The notes: a model not told the origin generated them from the sequence alone. Shown: positions 35,011 to 46,860, numbered from the stretch's first letter. The stretch: 64,000 bases of DNA from Podospora comata (GCA_017354895.1 CP071498.1:1674001-1738000), one strand, 5' to 3'. Numbers and translations: made by a program.

Positions 35011-35650
35011 TTAGGTAAGGTTATCGCAGAAGTTGGTGCCACTGAGATCGCGCCAGAAGGTGAAGTCGATAGTCGGGAACAGGGTGCCGGAATGATAAAA
35101 GAAATGCACCCAGCCCGTCCTCCACCATCCGGCGTTGCCGTCCATGAACCCGTTGAAGGAGTCGACAAGGGATGCACCGTGATTGACCTCAGCATCTGCA
35201 AGCGAGGTCAGTTAGCTTTAGGCATTGCAGTATGATATAGTATGTGATCTTACACTTGTAGTTGCAGCCCGCAAGTACAGCCTGGCCCGACACGGCGAAG
35301 TACTGTGTTCTGGACGGAACATGACTTCCAGCGTTGAAGAAGTTCTTCCATCCTTGGGTGCATGCATTGTAGTCGGCTTGGTTTGGGAAAGTTCTCCCCG
35401 TTGCACCCCACGAGTTCACCTGTCTTCTGAGCTTCGCGCTGCGGTGAGGCAGGCTACGGTTCTCGAGGGGCTCTCCAATGACTGCGTGGGTCGAGGGATC
35501 AATCTCGACCGTGGTTGTGTTGCCGTCATCCCCAACGGTGACTTCGTAAAAGCCATTTGGGGTGCCCTCAGGGACAACGAAGCCAAGAGCGGTGGTCGCA
35601 ACCAGGGGGAGAAGGGCGAGGAGGGCTTTGAACTGGATTTTGGCAGTCAA
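35011..35650 (-). CDS. Secreted Cys-containing protein, start codon unclear
   Basis: The coding frame runs 35650-35254, intron 35196-35253 (GTAAGA..TTGCAG), then 35195-35011 (TAA), about 193 aa. The N-terminus looks like a signal peptide (FKALLALLPLVATTALG), followed by VPEGTPNGFYEVTV and a basic SLPHRSAKLRRQ, a possible processing site. The mature part contains four Cys, aromatic residues and NFFNAGSHVP. No ATG exists in this frame before an upstream stop; the first codon where one is expected is TTG (35650). A possible upstream exon ATGAGGTCT (35730-35722) would splice in phase to 35632 but has a poor donor (GTCATC). A TATA box at 35751 supports transcription. Family not recognised. Confidence 0.65.
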
Positions 35651-35750
35651 TGAGAAGTGCGAGCCGGAAAGTCAGGAGAGAAAGTGATGCTGATCCGATG
35701 ATGAGTAGTGATGAGGATGACAGACCTCATGTCAGTAGGAAAGGGGGACC

Positions 35751-35760
35751 CTTATATAAT
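35751..35760 (-). promoter_or_regulatory. TATA box
   Basis: ATTATATAAG on the minus strand, about 100 bp before the signal-peptide codons of the secreted protein. Confidence 0.55.
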
Positions 35761-36540
35761 TTTTCGCAGCGAGTAAACATCTCTTTGTGTCTGTCCCTAC
35801 ATATCCACAGCGAACACTTGGCGGAAAACGCATACACTTGCTTCTATGCTATTGGAAAAGCCTCAGATGCCGCTGTCAACCATCAGCTTGGCAAAATCAG
35901 GTACCTTACAAAGTTCCAGGCTGTCATACCAAAGCTAACAGCGGTCTATAGTCGCATTTGTGAAACCACTTGCCTATTGAGAGACAATATAGACAGCTTC
36001 ATTCCTGTTGGTTCTATCACCTGCTCGTAGTCTTACGCCGAGAAGTCGCACGAACCTTGGAAGGCTTCGTCTACGGCATATAACATCGTCGTACCAAATC
36101 CTACATCGCGTCAGCCTCGAATAGAACACCGTCAAGCTAGCAGGTAGATACTCTGTGATACCTTGGAGAATAACCAACATGTACGTCCCAAGCCGCGATG
36201 GATGTTCATGGATTTCAATAGTTCAATTGTCTCATGTCTTTGACAGACCAGTGGTAAGTCCCTGCATCTCTAAGTGTTGGAACAACCAACATGCAGGACC
36301 GGAATTACTGAAAAATTCTTCAAGGTCATAAATCCGAGCCCACAATTCGGCCAAACACAGTCAGCCAGGGTAAGGAGAGCGGCGTTTGACCTTATCGCCT
36401 GCCATGGGAATTAGTGATGAAGAAGTTCGGTGTCCATATTTGGAACTACCGGTTAGAACTGGTTGCACCGAACTCAGTAGTTCAGCTGTGGACATGACGA
36501 GCAATCTTTCTGCGGCATCTTCAACTCTTCAATGCCAAGA
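35761..36540. other. Intergenic, no gene seen
   Basis: Between the secreted protein promoter and the 3' end of the HET gene; only short frames without motifs. Confidence 0.45.
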
Positions 36541-38760
36541 TCAGATGACAACAACCTCTTGCCTCATACTGTGACCCTCATCAAACCAATAAGGCTTCTT
36601 CTCAAAGCCCACATCGCCCTCAAGATAGCCCTTGCATCCCATCGTCCCCACCCGCCGGTATGTGTCCGGCTGACCTTCAACAGGAACCAACAAAATCCCT
36701 CGTCCCTGTGTCATATTCGGCGACCCTCCTCTCTCGTTATACAGCTGCACCATAGCAAACTGCATCAGGTTCTCCGGCGCCTCATACGTGCAAACCTCAA
36801 TGCAAGACATCACAATGTCTCTCTTCACCGGCCACTCATCCGGCACATCAACATACCAAGAGAGCCTATCATCCCCCGGCACCTCACCAGACTTCACCCA
36901 ATCGCTCTCCGAATCCCCAAGCGCCCACCCATAACCGTGATCATGTTTACCGGTCCCATTCCGTTTCCAAACAACCTTCTTCACTCTTCCCCTCAGCCGA
37001 ATGAAACCTCCCTTGACCTGCCCCAACGGATTACCCCCCACAAGCGTTGTCTCCGCATGAAGCAACTCACAAGCGTATTTATACCCAATACTCCCATCCA
37101 ACACCCCCTGATGCAAAAAAATCCTAAAATGCCCATCCAAACTCGCCCAACTCCAACTCGGCGCCCTGTACCTCTCCGGCCTCTTAAATTTGGTCTTCAC
37201 ATCACTAACCCTATGCGCCGCCCACAACAGCTGAAAAAGCATATCCCCCCTCCACAACCCAGCCAAATACTCCCCCACCCCTTCCTTTATCCTCTTGTAC
37301 TCCTCCGCAATAGCCATAACAGCCAACAACTTATCATCCCCCACTGTTAACTCCCTCGACGTATAAGCCTCCACAATCAACCCCCAGGCCAACGGATGCC
37401 TCACCCCACCCAAACTCTGATTTCCCGGGTCCAAGTTCTTGAAACTTGCGCCTATGGAATCATCAATCGATCTCAAAGTCGTAATTGGCTCCTCTAGCCC
37501 CCCATCTGTATGCCTCGACTCCAAGCAACAAAACACCATCCCCCTGTTTCCGTAAGCCAGTACCCGGGTGGATAATTGTCCCTCCTGGAAGGTCCAAGCC
37601 CTGGTGTAAAGAGGTAACATCTCCTGATCCCGCCTCGAGCGCACTGGCATGGCGATAGCTTGTCGTATCTCCCCTTCCTGCTTTCCAACTGGTGAATCGA
37701 CCCTTACATTAAAGACATACCCCCTGTCGTGAACCCTCGGACGTAGGAACCCGTCAAGGCTGGTAGAAGCTACACCAGCAGCAACGGTGAGGAATGCTCC
37801 GCGGTAGATGAGGTGCATGTTGGATATTTCATTCATTTTGTCTCGGTCCGAGTCTTGAATGATGCACAGTGCATCCACCCAGAGGTATTTCATTCCTACG
37901 CCGTGGGTTACGGTTAAAGCGTCGATGATCGTCAACGGGAGAACATCAAGAGGGATGTTGCGGGAGTAGGTTCCAATGTTCCTTTTGGTGGTCTTGCCGG
38001 GTTGGTCGCCGCCCCAGCAGTAGCTTAGGGTTGCATAGGGGGCTAGGGGTGGGTTGCTGACAAGACGAACGATGAGGTGTGGTTCATCTGGGTTTGGAGA
38101 ATTGGGGCGAGTAACGACTTCCAAGAGGCGGGTGGGCATGTGGCTAAGGTTGAACTCGCGGCATTTGGTGTGGTTGGCGAAGCAATCTCGGAGATATTTC
38201 CTGGCTCGGGAGTAGCTGAGCTCAGAGTTGGGGAGGAGGTTGGGTGGCGGTTGGGGTCCGAACAGCTCGTGGGGCTTTTGGCCTGGAACATTGTAGAGCA
38301 CAAATTCCCCCAACCTATTGTTCATCTTGTAGCCCAGCTTGAGTCGTTCCCAATCGACCTCGAAGAAGTTGACAATGGCTGGCTGCTTCAAAGTCCGCTC
38401 GACCCAGATCGGGTTGTCTGGACCTGAGGTCATGCTAACAAGGTAGGCCCCTTGACGAAAGGCAGAGAATAAAGCGCAGTTGTCTTTCAGAGCAGAGATG
38501 ACATCAGCCTCAGTGAAGCCAATTTGACCGTCATCTTTGCCGTCTTTTGAGTTTTGTCTCATGTCGATCGTGATTCTTGAACAGTGGCGACATGTGTGAG
38601 GGGAAACATATTTCTGGTCCTGGTCTTCCTGGTCATCGGTCATGGGTGGAAGGGCATCGTTGACCACGTGGATAAGTGGCCTTACTTGGCTCTGAGAACT
38701 AGCAGCTGCTTGATTCAGTCCTGGACCTGTCGGCAGATTGTTGACTGGAACTAAGACCAT
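36541..38760 (-). CDS. HET-domain protein
   Basis: Single exon, 739 aa from ATG 38760; the frame is open further upstream but without an ATG. The N-terminal third carries SPHTCRHCSRITID, a Cys/His motif common in these proteins, then YSRARKYLRDCFANHTKC. The HET domain follows: PYATLSYCWGG, LPLTIIDALTV, YLWVDALCIIQDS and KMNEISNMHLIYRGAFLTVAAG. After it come RAWTFQEGQLSTRVLAYG and APSWSWASLDG, standard family marks. The gene is intact and probably functional in vegetative incompatibility. The C-terminal region is strongly C-rich at third positions. Confidence 0.9.
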   Translation of the reverse strand: MVLVPVNNLPTGPGLNQAAASSQSQVRPLIHVVNDALPPMTDDQEDQDQKYVSPHTCRHCSRITIDMRQNSKDGKDDGQIGFTEADVISALKDNCALFSAFRQGAYLVSMTSGPDNPIWVERTLKQPAIVNFFEVDWERLKLGYKMNNRLGEFVLYNVPGQKPHELFGPQPPPNLLPNSELSYSRARKYLRDCFANHTKCREFNLSHMPTRLLEVVTRPNSPNPDEPHLIVRLVSNPPLAPYATLSYCWGGDQPGKTTKRNIGTYSRNIPLDVLPLTIIDALTVTHGVGMKYLWVDALCIIQDSDRDKMNEISNMHLIYRGAFLTVAAGVASTSLDGFLRPRVHDRGYVFNVRVDSPVGKQEGEIRQAIAMPVRSRRDQEMLPLYTRAWTFQEGQLSTRVLAYGNRGMVFCCLESRHTDGGLEEPITTLRSIDDSIGASFKNLDPGNQSLGGVRHPLAWGLIVEAYTSRELTVGDDKLLAVMAIAEEYKRIKEGVGEYLAGLWRGDMLFQLLWAAHRVSDVKTKFKRPERYRAPSWSWASLDGHFRIFLHQGVLDGSIGYKYACELLHAETTLVGGNPLGQVKGGFIRLRGRVKKVVWKRNGTGKHDHGYGWALGDSESDWVKSGEVPGDDRLSWYVDVPDEWPVKRDIVMSCIEVCTYEAPENLMQFAMVQLYNERGGSPNMTQGRGILLVPVEGQPDTYRRVGTMGCKGYLEGDVGFEKKPYWFDEGHSMRQEVVVI

Positions 38761-39253
38761 CTCGATGTAGGTGATCGTGTGGAGCTTGAGGATATCAGGA
38801 GTTGATGTTACTCTCCGAGGGAAAGAGCAACATTCGAGCGAGGCCTTATCGCCAAGAGCAAGATTCGGGTCCCAACCATGTGGAGCGGGTTGTTGGTGAG
38901 TTGACCTCCAACCAACCAATAGCAGTGCAACAAATGCGTGAAGGATCGATCCTCTGCATGTTCCAAACAGGTAATAAAATTCTTAACTCCCTTTTGCTTA
39001 ACATTGCACATTGCAATAAATTTGCCAAGCAAAATATCACGAACAATAGACAGAGTTCCCCGTTACTAGAAACTCCGACTGTGATTGAGGTGGCCAGCTC
39101 GAGCTGAGGCTTTGCGCCCAACCCTGACCACTAGGTAAGAATGAAATCATGCTAGTGAAATATCTCGTGTCTGAGATGATGAAATCAATTCGAGAAGAAA
39201 AAAAGAAAACACAATTAACCACCATACCTCTGAGACACAGCCTTCATTGCACA
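38761..39253. other. Intergenic, HET promoter region
   Basis: Upstream of the HET gene and downstream of the AAA gene; nothing recognised. Confidence 0.45.
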
Positions 39254-42200
39254 TCACCATGTTTCATCATCATCATCATCCTCCTCCTCGTCGTCTGCAA
39301 TCGGTCCCGCTGCTTCCGCCTTTCCCGAACCCTCTTTTTTCTTCAGTTCAGCCAGCCTCAACTCTAGCTTCAGCCGCTTGACATTATCATCATCCTCCTC
39401 ATCAGTGAACATTTCCTCCCGATTACGCCGTCGATTGTGTCTCCTGCCAAGATCGTCCATATTCGATGCCGGATAAACCGGGGGGTTTCTCCCTCTTCGA
39501 CGACTTCCCCATGGCGCGGACGAATCGGGGGGAAATGTCCCTGGGTTGTTGTCTTGCCGCAGCAGGTCACGTCCGGCGATGACGCTGTACGGGTCGTCTT
39601 CTTCTTGGAAGCCATGAATGTCGCGAATGTAGTCATCGAAGTGGGCAGATGTTTGCGCGACGCGTTTGAAATGCCCAACTTTGAGGAGCGGTCGTTTTAG
39701 CTCAGTGTTTTCTCCGCCTTCATAGAAGTCCCAGTTTGCCAGTGCTGTGGCTGTCTGGAAAGCGTTTTTCATCTGCCTGCCATTCCATCTCCGGGATGGC
39801 TTGTGTTTGTTACGCTCCCAGTGCTGGTCAATAAAGCGTTCAATCTTCTCTTCTTCTATGTCCATGTCTATTCCGCTCGCTTTGAGACGGGACATGTTCC
39901 TCTGCCAAATGTCCTTGGCAGACTTCTGGCTGAGTTTTGGGTAGTAGAGACTAATGTGTATGCGTGATCGAAATGCTTCATCGAATTCTCCGACCCTGTT
40001 GGTGGTTAGGATGATGACGCCTGCGTAATATTCTAGAACGCGCAGAAAAACTGTGAAAATGATCAACAAGCTGCTCTTGGTCCGATCTATACTTGCAAAA
40101 CAGCATACCTGAAACTAGACTATTCCTCTCAATGTCTCCCTTTTCTCGCTTCGCCAAGAAGACATCGGCCTCATCCAGAAGCAACACACATCTCCACTTC
40201 TGCGCCAACCCACAGAAGGACTCCAATGTCCTCTCAGCTTCTTTTGCTGTGGTGCCGATATCACCGCATGTGATAGGTAAAAGTGGTCTGCCCAACTCAG
40301 CGGCAACACACTCAGCTGTGGAAGTCTTGCCCACACCAGGCACCCCGTGCAAAAGAATTATCAACCCTTTGCCTTTGCCAGCGACGAGATCCATAGAGAA
40401 TGTCTCATGCGCAATACCGCTCTGCTTGGGTACCCGAACATGATTCTTCACGAGGGCCTGAAGGAGTGTTTTGTGGCCGTCAGGCAGCACCAGGTCCTCA
40501 AAGTGCGATGTGAGTGACCGGGGGGGGATTTCGCTCACATTGTTGATGTCGAGGGCAAACCACCTGTGGTCGAGCAAGGAGTAGCCATACACGCGGGTCG
40601 GAAGCAACAGAACCCATTCGTCAGTGCAGCCGGCTCTTCGGAACTCTTGAATACTCCGCAGTTCTGTTAATTGCAGAAAGTCGGCGTGTCGGTCAGCCTC
40701 GAACTTGGAGTCATCAAAGACGTCGGTGACCCAGCTGTTGTCCTGCTTTTCGGGTAACGGATCGAATGTTTCTCGCTTGTCGGCCTTGGTCGGACTGTAG
40801 ATGATACTTCCGCCCAACTTTACGGAAAATCTGTGGTACAGGTTCATGTCCTCCCTAAAGAATTCGATACCTGCCGCTTGATCCACCATGACCTCGCAGT
40901 GGAGCTTGCTTATATGTTAGGTACGTGTCTATATATGGTATGAAACTCAAAGGACTAGGGAGATAGGAACCAGCCGAAAGCTTCATACCTCGGTGTCAGC
41001 TATCACATAGTTGTAAAAACCGCGTGTTGTCTGATTAGACTCTCGAATGGTAAACCCGTCATATTTCCTGTGTGTTCCGGTCGCCTGTTCTGTGAACTTC
41101 TTTCCCCGATGAAGGAGTATCTCCTGAATTTGTGAATCATTAGGGTGGAGAAAAGATGGATACAGCGGTAATATTTTGACGGGGCGTGCCCCAACGTAGC
41201 GCGAAATGACGAAACGCTTTGGTCTTGGACCCATCCGGAAACCGTCGAAGTCGATGTGGAAGGAGTCGATGATGAAACTGGTGCTTTCGTGGTCCGAGGC
41301 TTTGACAATATCGCGGCATCTTTCCTCTGACTCAGTCTCCGAATCCCATTCTCTATCGCGCACTGGGTCGAAAGAGCACTTCTTGCCAGAGTCAAACACT
41401 TCACGGCCACCGGTGACGTGAAGGATCTGCAACGCCTGGCATCGACGGTGATCATCCCGATTTTGAAAGAGATACGATGTCTGCCCCGGTCGAAAGAGCT
41501 GCCACAGGTTCTCAAAAGCGATTTCTGTTATGGTTTTGTTGGAGATGTGGCGCTTGACGTCAAAAATATCTGCCATGTCGTGATCCATGAACTCTATAAT
41601 ACACCGAAACTCGTCCCTCTGTCGTTTAGCGCGATCCGCTATCTCCCTCAGTGTCTCATGCTCCGTCTCAGCCGAGATTTCATCTTCTGACGTCTCTTTT
41701 TCTTGAACGACTTCAGCCTGGGCATCAGCTTCGGCTTGGTCGTAGGCTGACTCAAGATCGGCGTAGAACTGTCGTATCTCCGCTTCATGCCCTACAAGAT
41801 ACTTGAACGGACGTACAAAAACGTTTTGAGTCTCGGTAAGCTCCTCCCCGATACACTCCCCTAGGGCGTGCAAAAGATACTGGGAATTGATGGCGAGCCG
41901 ATAAGGCACGTCTAGCTGCTGAGACACCTCTGTATTTTGAGAAGATTCACCTTTTTCCTTTCTTATCGCACTTTCCCGTCGCAGCTTCCGTAGGTTGGCC
42001 TTGACATTCACCTTGGATGAGGTAATGAGAACGCTTTGGTCCAGGTCGAGTTTGCGCCCCTTTTTGACTCGTCGCCATTCTTCGGGAGGGACTCGTGTTA
42101 TTTTAGCTTCTTGGGTCTTTGCTGGATCGGTATTCTTTGTTTCATTCACTGAAGTTGTGCCTTCTTGGGTACCGCTGGTCTCGGGTTCTTTTTTGCTTCT

Positions 42201-42368
42201 GCGCTGTCAGCACCATGGCACCAAGGCACCTAAGCTGGACTGGAATGGAGAGATAACACACCCTGGCTGAGATGATGGGGGCGAAGACTCATCGACGATG
42301 TCCTCAACATCGCTTTTATTGAGGACATCGGAGGAAGTGGAAGGAGGGTGATTTTCCACAAGAGACAT
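39254..42368 (-). CDS. DUF7025-AAA ATPase
   Basis: Four exons, 42368-42262, 42198-40989, 40892-40109 and 40050-39254, all in phase, give 965 aa. An acidic/basic disordered N-terminus leads to a region like DUF7025 (FVRPFKYLVGHEAEI, LWQLFRPGQTSYLFQ, IDSFHIDFDGFRMGP). The AAA module has Walker A GVPGVGKT (about residues 622-629), Walker B LLLDEAD (about 677-683) and the second-half motifs VIILTTNRVGEFDEAFRSRIH with an Arg finger candidate. The C-terminal 150 residues are charged and disordered, ending in a run of Asp and Glu. The family is widespread in filamentous fungi as a probable remodelling ATPase; its substrate is unknown. It sits beside HET and DUF7708 genes, suggesting but not proving a link with incompatibility. 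Confidence 0.9.
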
Positions 42369-42922
42369 CTTGATGAAAGTCAGGAATCATTCGTTGCTGC
42401 TGTATGCGTTGAGCTCAGGCAACAGTCATAGTGCGCGGTCAAGGGTACCTAGGGTATTTAACACTGAGGTGGATAAGGTTTTGCTTTCGCTCGTATCGTT
42501 AACAGCGTGACGGGAGTGCCCCCGGACAGGAACGGGGCCACTCGCCGTGTCGCCGCCTACGCGCTACTTCTTCAAGAGCCGAATGGCAAAAATGTACGTT
42601 CTCGACCGTGTCCCCGCTTCTACAGCAAGGCTCTGAACTCACCGAACACAATCTGGGCACGCTACCTACACAAACTTGAGTGTCATCGAATGATCTGTAG
42701 AGGCGTAAAACTCCTCAGCCAATGGAAAAGAGGTCATCCTGCAGGTCCTGCATTCGTATCTGTTTCATGTTTGTGTGCCGCACCGTGGCGGGCATGGTGA
42801 TACCACACTCACACACTGATAGATTCGTTACTATTCTCCCCACCTATCTATCAATCACACGGCAAATGCAAAAAGAAAACCCCTATTTTCCTTGGTCATC
42901 TTGGTTGCCTTGCGACTCAGTC
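42369..42922. other. Divergent promoter region
   Basis: Shared upstream region of the AAA gene (left) and the DUF7708 gene (right), about 550 bp. Contains a TACCTAGG-like site near 42,445; no TATA box is clear. Confidence 0.45.
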
Positions 42923-42955
42923 ATGACAAGCTTCTCCCTTGAAGTTGCAGGTATC

Positions 42956-45244
42956 ATGTCGACAAAAGCGCCGAACACTAATCGAGGTCTAGGAACTCTA
43001 GTGGACAGCTATGTTCGCAAAAGACTCCGTCGTGACATTCACCCTGCGCTTGCCAAGGTGCGGGACAAATCTGAGGCAGAATCAACATTCCTGAAAGCCA
43101 CAGGCGCTGAACTCCGAGTATCGTGCCATACAGCTGTGGGTGCGAGCGAAGATGGAAACCAGAGCCCAACGTCCGTTGCCATGGTAGCAGGCGAAAATGA
43201 CTGCGGCATCTCTCTGTAGGTCCATAACCCCATCTTAAGACTCACCCAATGGTGTTATTGACATGGAAGTAGTGAAGAGATATACCGAGATGCCACACAA
43301 GAAAAGCTGCGGTTTCAATTAGCAATCGCTGATTATGAGAAGCTAACATCAGGACCAAAATTCGGTTCAGGAATCACCACCAAGCCTTCGTTTACTTGGG
43401 AAGATGTCTTGGAAGAGGCCCAGCAGGCTGCAGACACGTATTCGGAGGCTTCTGGAATGTGGAACAAGATTCGAAAGGGTCTTTGCAGCTTCGGGCGAAA
43501 TGCAAAGGCTTTCGATGCCTGGGCCAGCTTGCTACCGTCTCAGTCCGAATACCTATCTGTTCTGTGCGGAGGATTGAAGTTTATCCTTGGGGTTTGTATT
43601 TCCTGGTGATCTGATTAGGTAGCCTTAATCTTCCGCGACGTACTGATGTCTTTCATTCACAGGCTGCTGCACGCTTGCACGACCTCAATTCGGACGTTTG
43701 TGATGCTCTGGCGGAAATTCCGATTCTGCTAAAAAGCACACATCTGGTGTTGGGGATCTTCAAACAATCCAAGGACCTCCATCAAGCAAGTGCGGACCTT
43801 TATTCTGCGATAATAGCAGCACTGCATCACATTGTTTTGTGGTATAGAGAGAAAGCCATCAGTGAGTACACATTCCCTCTCTCCATTCTCTTCCGCATTG
43901 CTGAAACTAAATGGTATCCAGAAACGCTTTTCAAGAGTATCCTAAAGCAGGACGCATATGCTATACAACTTACAGAGCTCCTCAGCAACGTTCGCCAACA
44001 AGCTGACCGCTTCGAACATGTTGTTCGTCTCAACTCTTACGAGCGAATTGTGACTACGTCCGAGATGGTACGAACCCAAGGGGTCCAGCAGGATGAAAAC
44101 CACAGCATACTTGTCCGCTATCTCGACGATGCAAACAATGAGTTACACAATTTTCGGGAGGAATTCAGTTCCAAGGCGGTGGACTTGCAGTCGCAGGTCA
44201 GTGAATTGACCAATGTGTTGGCCGCGTTCTTGAGCAGTGGTGCCTGGATGAATGCGAGGACGCATGATGGTGAGCTACCTCTTAACAGATGTCAACTGGT
44301 CAAGTAGCTTATATGCCCGGTTCTTTTGCTGATATCCCCACCCAACTACTCTCACAGTGAGAGGTCCCTATCTTCCGATTCGCAAGGCAAAATCCGAGTC
44401 AAGGCTCATACGAGATTCTTCGCCCGGGTCACTACCTCATGGCTCTAAAACCCGCCACAGGCTCGAGGAGACCATATCCACACTAGACTATGACAGCTCA
44501 GTGATTGAGAGGGACATAGCCACCAGTTTGCGCAGCGTATGGCAGGTCCCCATTTCAGATCAAGACCGCCTTGTCGCGGCCATACAATCACCAAAGCTCC
44601 AGAGCTGGATAACGGAAACAACATCCTCTGCCCTGTTCCTCAACTTCAACGCCACTCGCAACCACCACACGACATCGTTCGTCGCCGCAAAGTTGGCCAA
44701 TTCAATCCAGTCATCTTCCGTCTTGGTGGTCACCTTCTTTTGCGGTCCACACACGGATCGACGCAGCGAAGATCCAGACTTTGGCGTCACGGGCATGATG
44801 CGCAGTTTAATCAGTCAGCTTCTCTTGACATATCCAAATTTTGGTCTACATACCCTCCGTCAGATCCAGGAAAAAGACATGGATGACGTTGAGGACCTCT
44901 GCGGAATATTCTACCTCCTCGTTGCCCAGCTCCCACGTCACAAGGCACTTTTCTGCATTTTGGATAGTGTGACCAATTTCGAGGACAACAACATTTTGCG
45001 AGTGGAGAGCGAAATGGCCATGGGGCAATTGATGGAGATAATTACCTGGACGTCCGAGTACGGGTGTTGCTTCAAACTGTTGTTGACGAGTCCTCGAAAC
45101 AGCCGGGTGCTCTACAAGCATCTGTCGAACCCCGAGCAAGACTCGATTTGGCTACCCGCGAAGGTTCCCTCGCGGGGGGGTTTCACGAAGGGGAAGTGGG
45201 ACGGGAGTATTGGTGGGGAGGTTGATAAGCTGATGATTTTTTAA
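42956..45244 (+). CDS. DUF7708 STAND-like protein lacking a P-loop
   Basis: Exons 42956-43215, 43270-43591, 43663-43861, 43922-44269 and 44358-45244 give 671 aa; an in-frame ATG at 42923 could add 11 residues. After a disordered start comes a DUF7708-like helical domain (FTWEDVLEEAQQAADTY, SEYLSVLCGGLKFILGAAAR, LYSAIIAALHHIVLWYREKA). A coiled coil and linker precede a NACHT-like region: SALFLNFNATRNHHTTSFVA, LVVTFFCGPHTD and a Walker B-like HKALFCILDSVTNFED. No GxxxxGK[ST] occurs where Walker A should be, so nucleotide hydrolysis is doubtful. Such proteins belong to the broad fungal STAND set connected with non-self recognition. The third intron (43862-43921, 60 bp) has no in-frame stop, so retention would be silent for the frame. 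Confidence 0.85.
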
Positions 45245-45611
45245 GAGGGCTATGGGGAGACTTATTCAAGAAGGATGCTTGTTGACTTTGCTGGTATCTC
45301 GTTGGAGAGATGTTACACTTAACTAGCTTACCTACTGCGTATACAGCTTGAAATATACTTGGGCAATCCCCCACAAACAGAAACATGGACATGTGATCAA
45401 ATATCAGTGGTGAAGTTGGCAATTATATATACTCCTGCCACCTCCACGCCTAGACCCTGCTCGACTCAACAACTGACTTCTAGCTATAGTGAAAGAAAAC
45501 AAAAATGCAGAAGATAGCCTCTGAGACGCAAAACAAGCTTCCTGTAAATCAGCACTCTCGAGATCGCTCTCGGCTTATACCACCTCTTCACACCCATTAT
45601 CTCGGATTCAT
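45245..45611. other. Convergent intergenic gap
   Basis: Between 3' ends of the DUF7708 gene and a minus-strand gene; nothing recognised. Confidence 0.45.
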
Positions 45612-46742
45612 CTAAAGGCCCCAGTCCAAAACCTCGGTGTAGTCCTTCTCAACCTCGACCTCACGGCCAACAATGGCACCGCTGCGAACCTTGAGCGTCT
45701 TGACGGTGTCGTCGAAGCAATCACCGGTGACGCTTGGGCCGCAAAGAGGAAGAACTTCACGGGTAGACATGTCGCAGAACTTACCCTCGTGCAGAGAGAC
45801 GAGATCGGGCCCCCTGGAGCTTTCGCTTCCGCAGAGGGTGACGGCGCTGTGCTCAGGGCGGGAAGAGCGGACAAGACGGGTCTCGTTGAAGGCAGGGCGG
45901 GAGCCAGCGAGCTTCTCACGTTCCTCGCTTCCGGGCTTCACGGGACCAACGGCGATGCCCTGCTGGGGCTCGCTGCTGCGACCGGCGAGGCCTCTCTTGC
46001 GGGGGGTGACCCAGTAAGAGATGGTGTTGGGCTCCCAGTTGGTGTACCACTTGAGAGAGGGGTTGCTGGCGCAGTAGCTGGATTTAAGGTTAGATGTGAT
46101 TCAGGGGGTGAGGAGGGGTGGGGATGGTGAGCTTACTAGCCGACGTTCTTGCCTCTGTTCCGAGACTCATCAGCAAACTCATGAATATGAGTCTGGAAGG
46201 CTGTCTTGGGCCTGTCGCCATTGCGATCGATCCAGGCGCAGTTGAGGGTCTTGCCGCTCTGGACGATGTTGGAATAATACCTACGAGTTTGTTAGACACT
46301 GGTCCTATTGCTCGCAGACGACAAAGAGTATCTCTTACCAGTCCTGCTTGCAGGACGAGCTGTCGGCCCAGTTACCAACCCAGCCGTACTTGGACCCGTC
46401 GGCCCAGCTGTTGGTGATGTACGCGATGCAGATCGCATCGTCGTTGCCCGTGAACAGGGCGTACGTGGGCTGATGGGGCTGGGACAGCTGGACCGTCACG
46501 TCCTTGAAGGAGCCGTGGTTGATCTTGCCAGGGTCATACTTGGCACCGATGAACTGGCCGGCCTCATTCCAGACACGGATATCGGGCGCATCACCACCGG
46601 CGTTCGAGAGGCCGCTCGGACCATCAAGACCGACGTGGATGCGGAACTTGGTCTCATACTGGTTGGGCCTGTCCGGGATGTTGGATTGGATGAACCCCAG
46701 GACGGTGAGGATTCCCGAGAAGACTCCGAAAGCGGTAGCCAT
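45612..46742 (-). CDS. Conserved-looking secreted protein, highly expressed type
   Basis: Exons 46742-46339, 46280-46137 and 46077-45612 (TAG) give 337 aa. The N-terminus MATAFGVFSGILTVLGFIQS is a signal peptide or anchor. The first half has FRIHVGLDGPSGLSNAGGDAPDIRVWNEAG and ICIAYITNSWADGSKYGWVG; the middle has NCAWIDRNGDRP and a Cys-containing YYCASNPSLKWY. The C-terminal part contains ETRLVRSSRPEHSAVTLC, then a run of Cys-bearing segments and an acidic end. Codon choice is strongly C-ending, and a TATA box precedes it, both marks of strong expression. This looks like a protein found in many Sordariomycetes with no assigned role. Confidence 0.85.
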
Positions 46743-46850
46743 GATGAACAAGAGAGGATGTGATGGTCGGTGGGTTGAAGTTGAGAGTTCTTGAAGGGCA
46801 AGCTGCTGGGTGCTGATCAATTCGAACCACCTTGAAACGTCTTGAGCCTC

Positions 46851-46860
46851 CTTTATATAC
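46851..46860 (-). promoter_or_regulatory. TATA box
   Basis: GTATATAAAG on the minus strand, about 110 bp before the start codon of the secreted protein gene. Confidence 0.65.
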
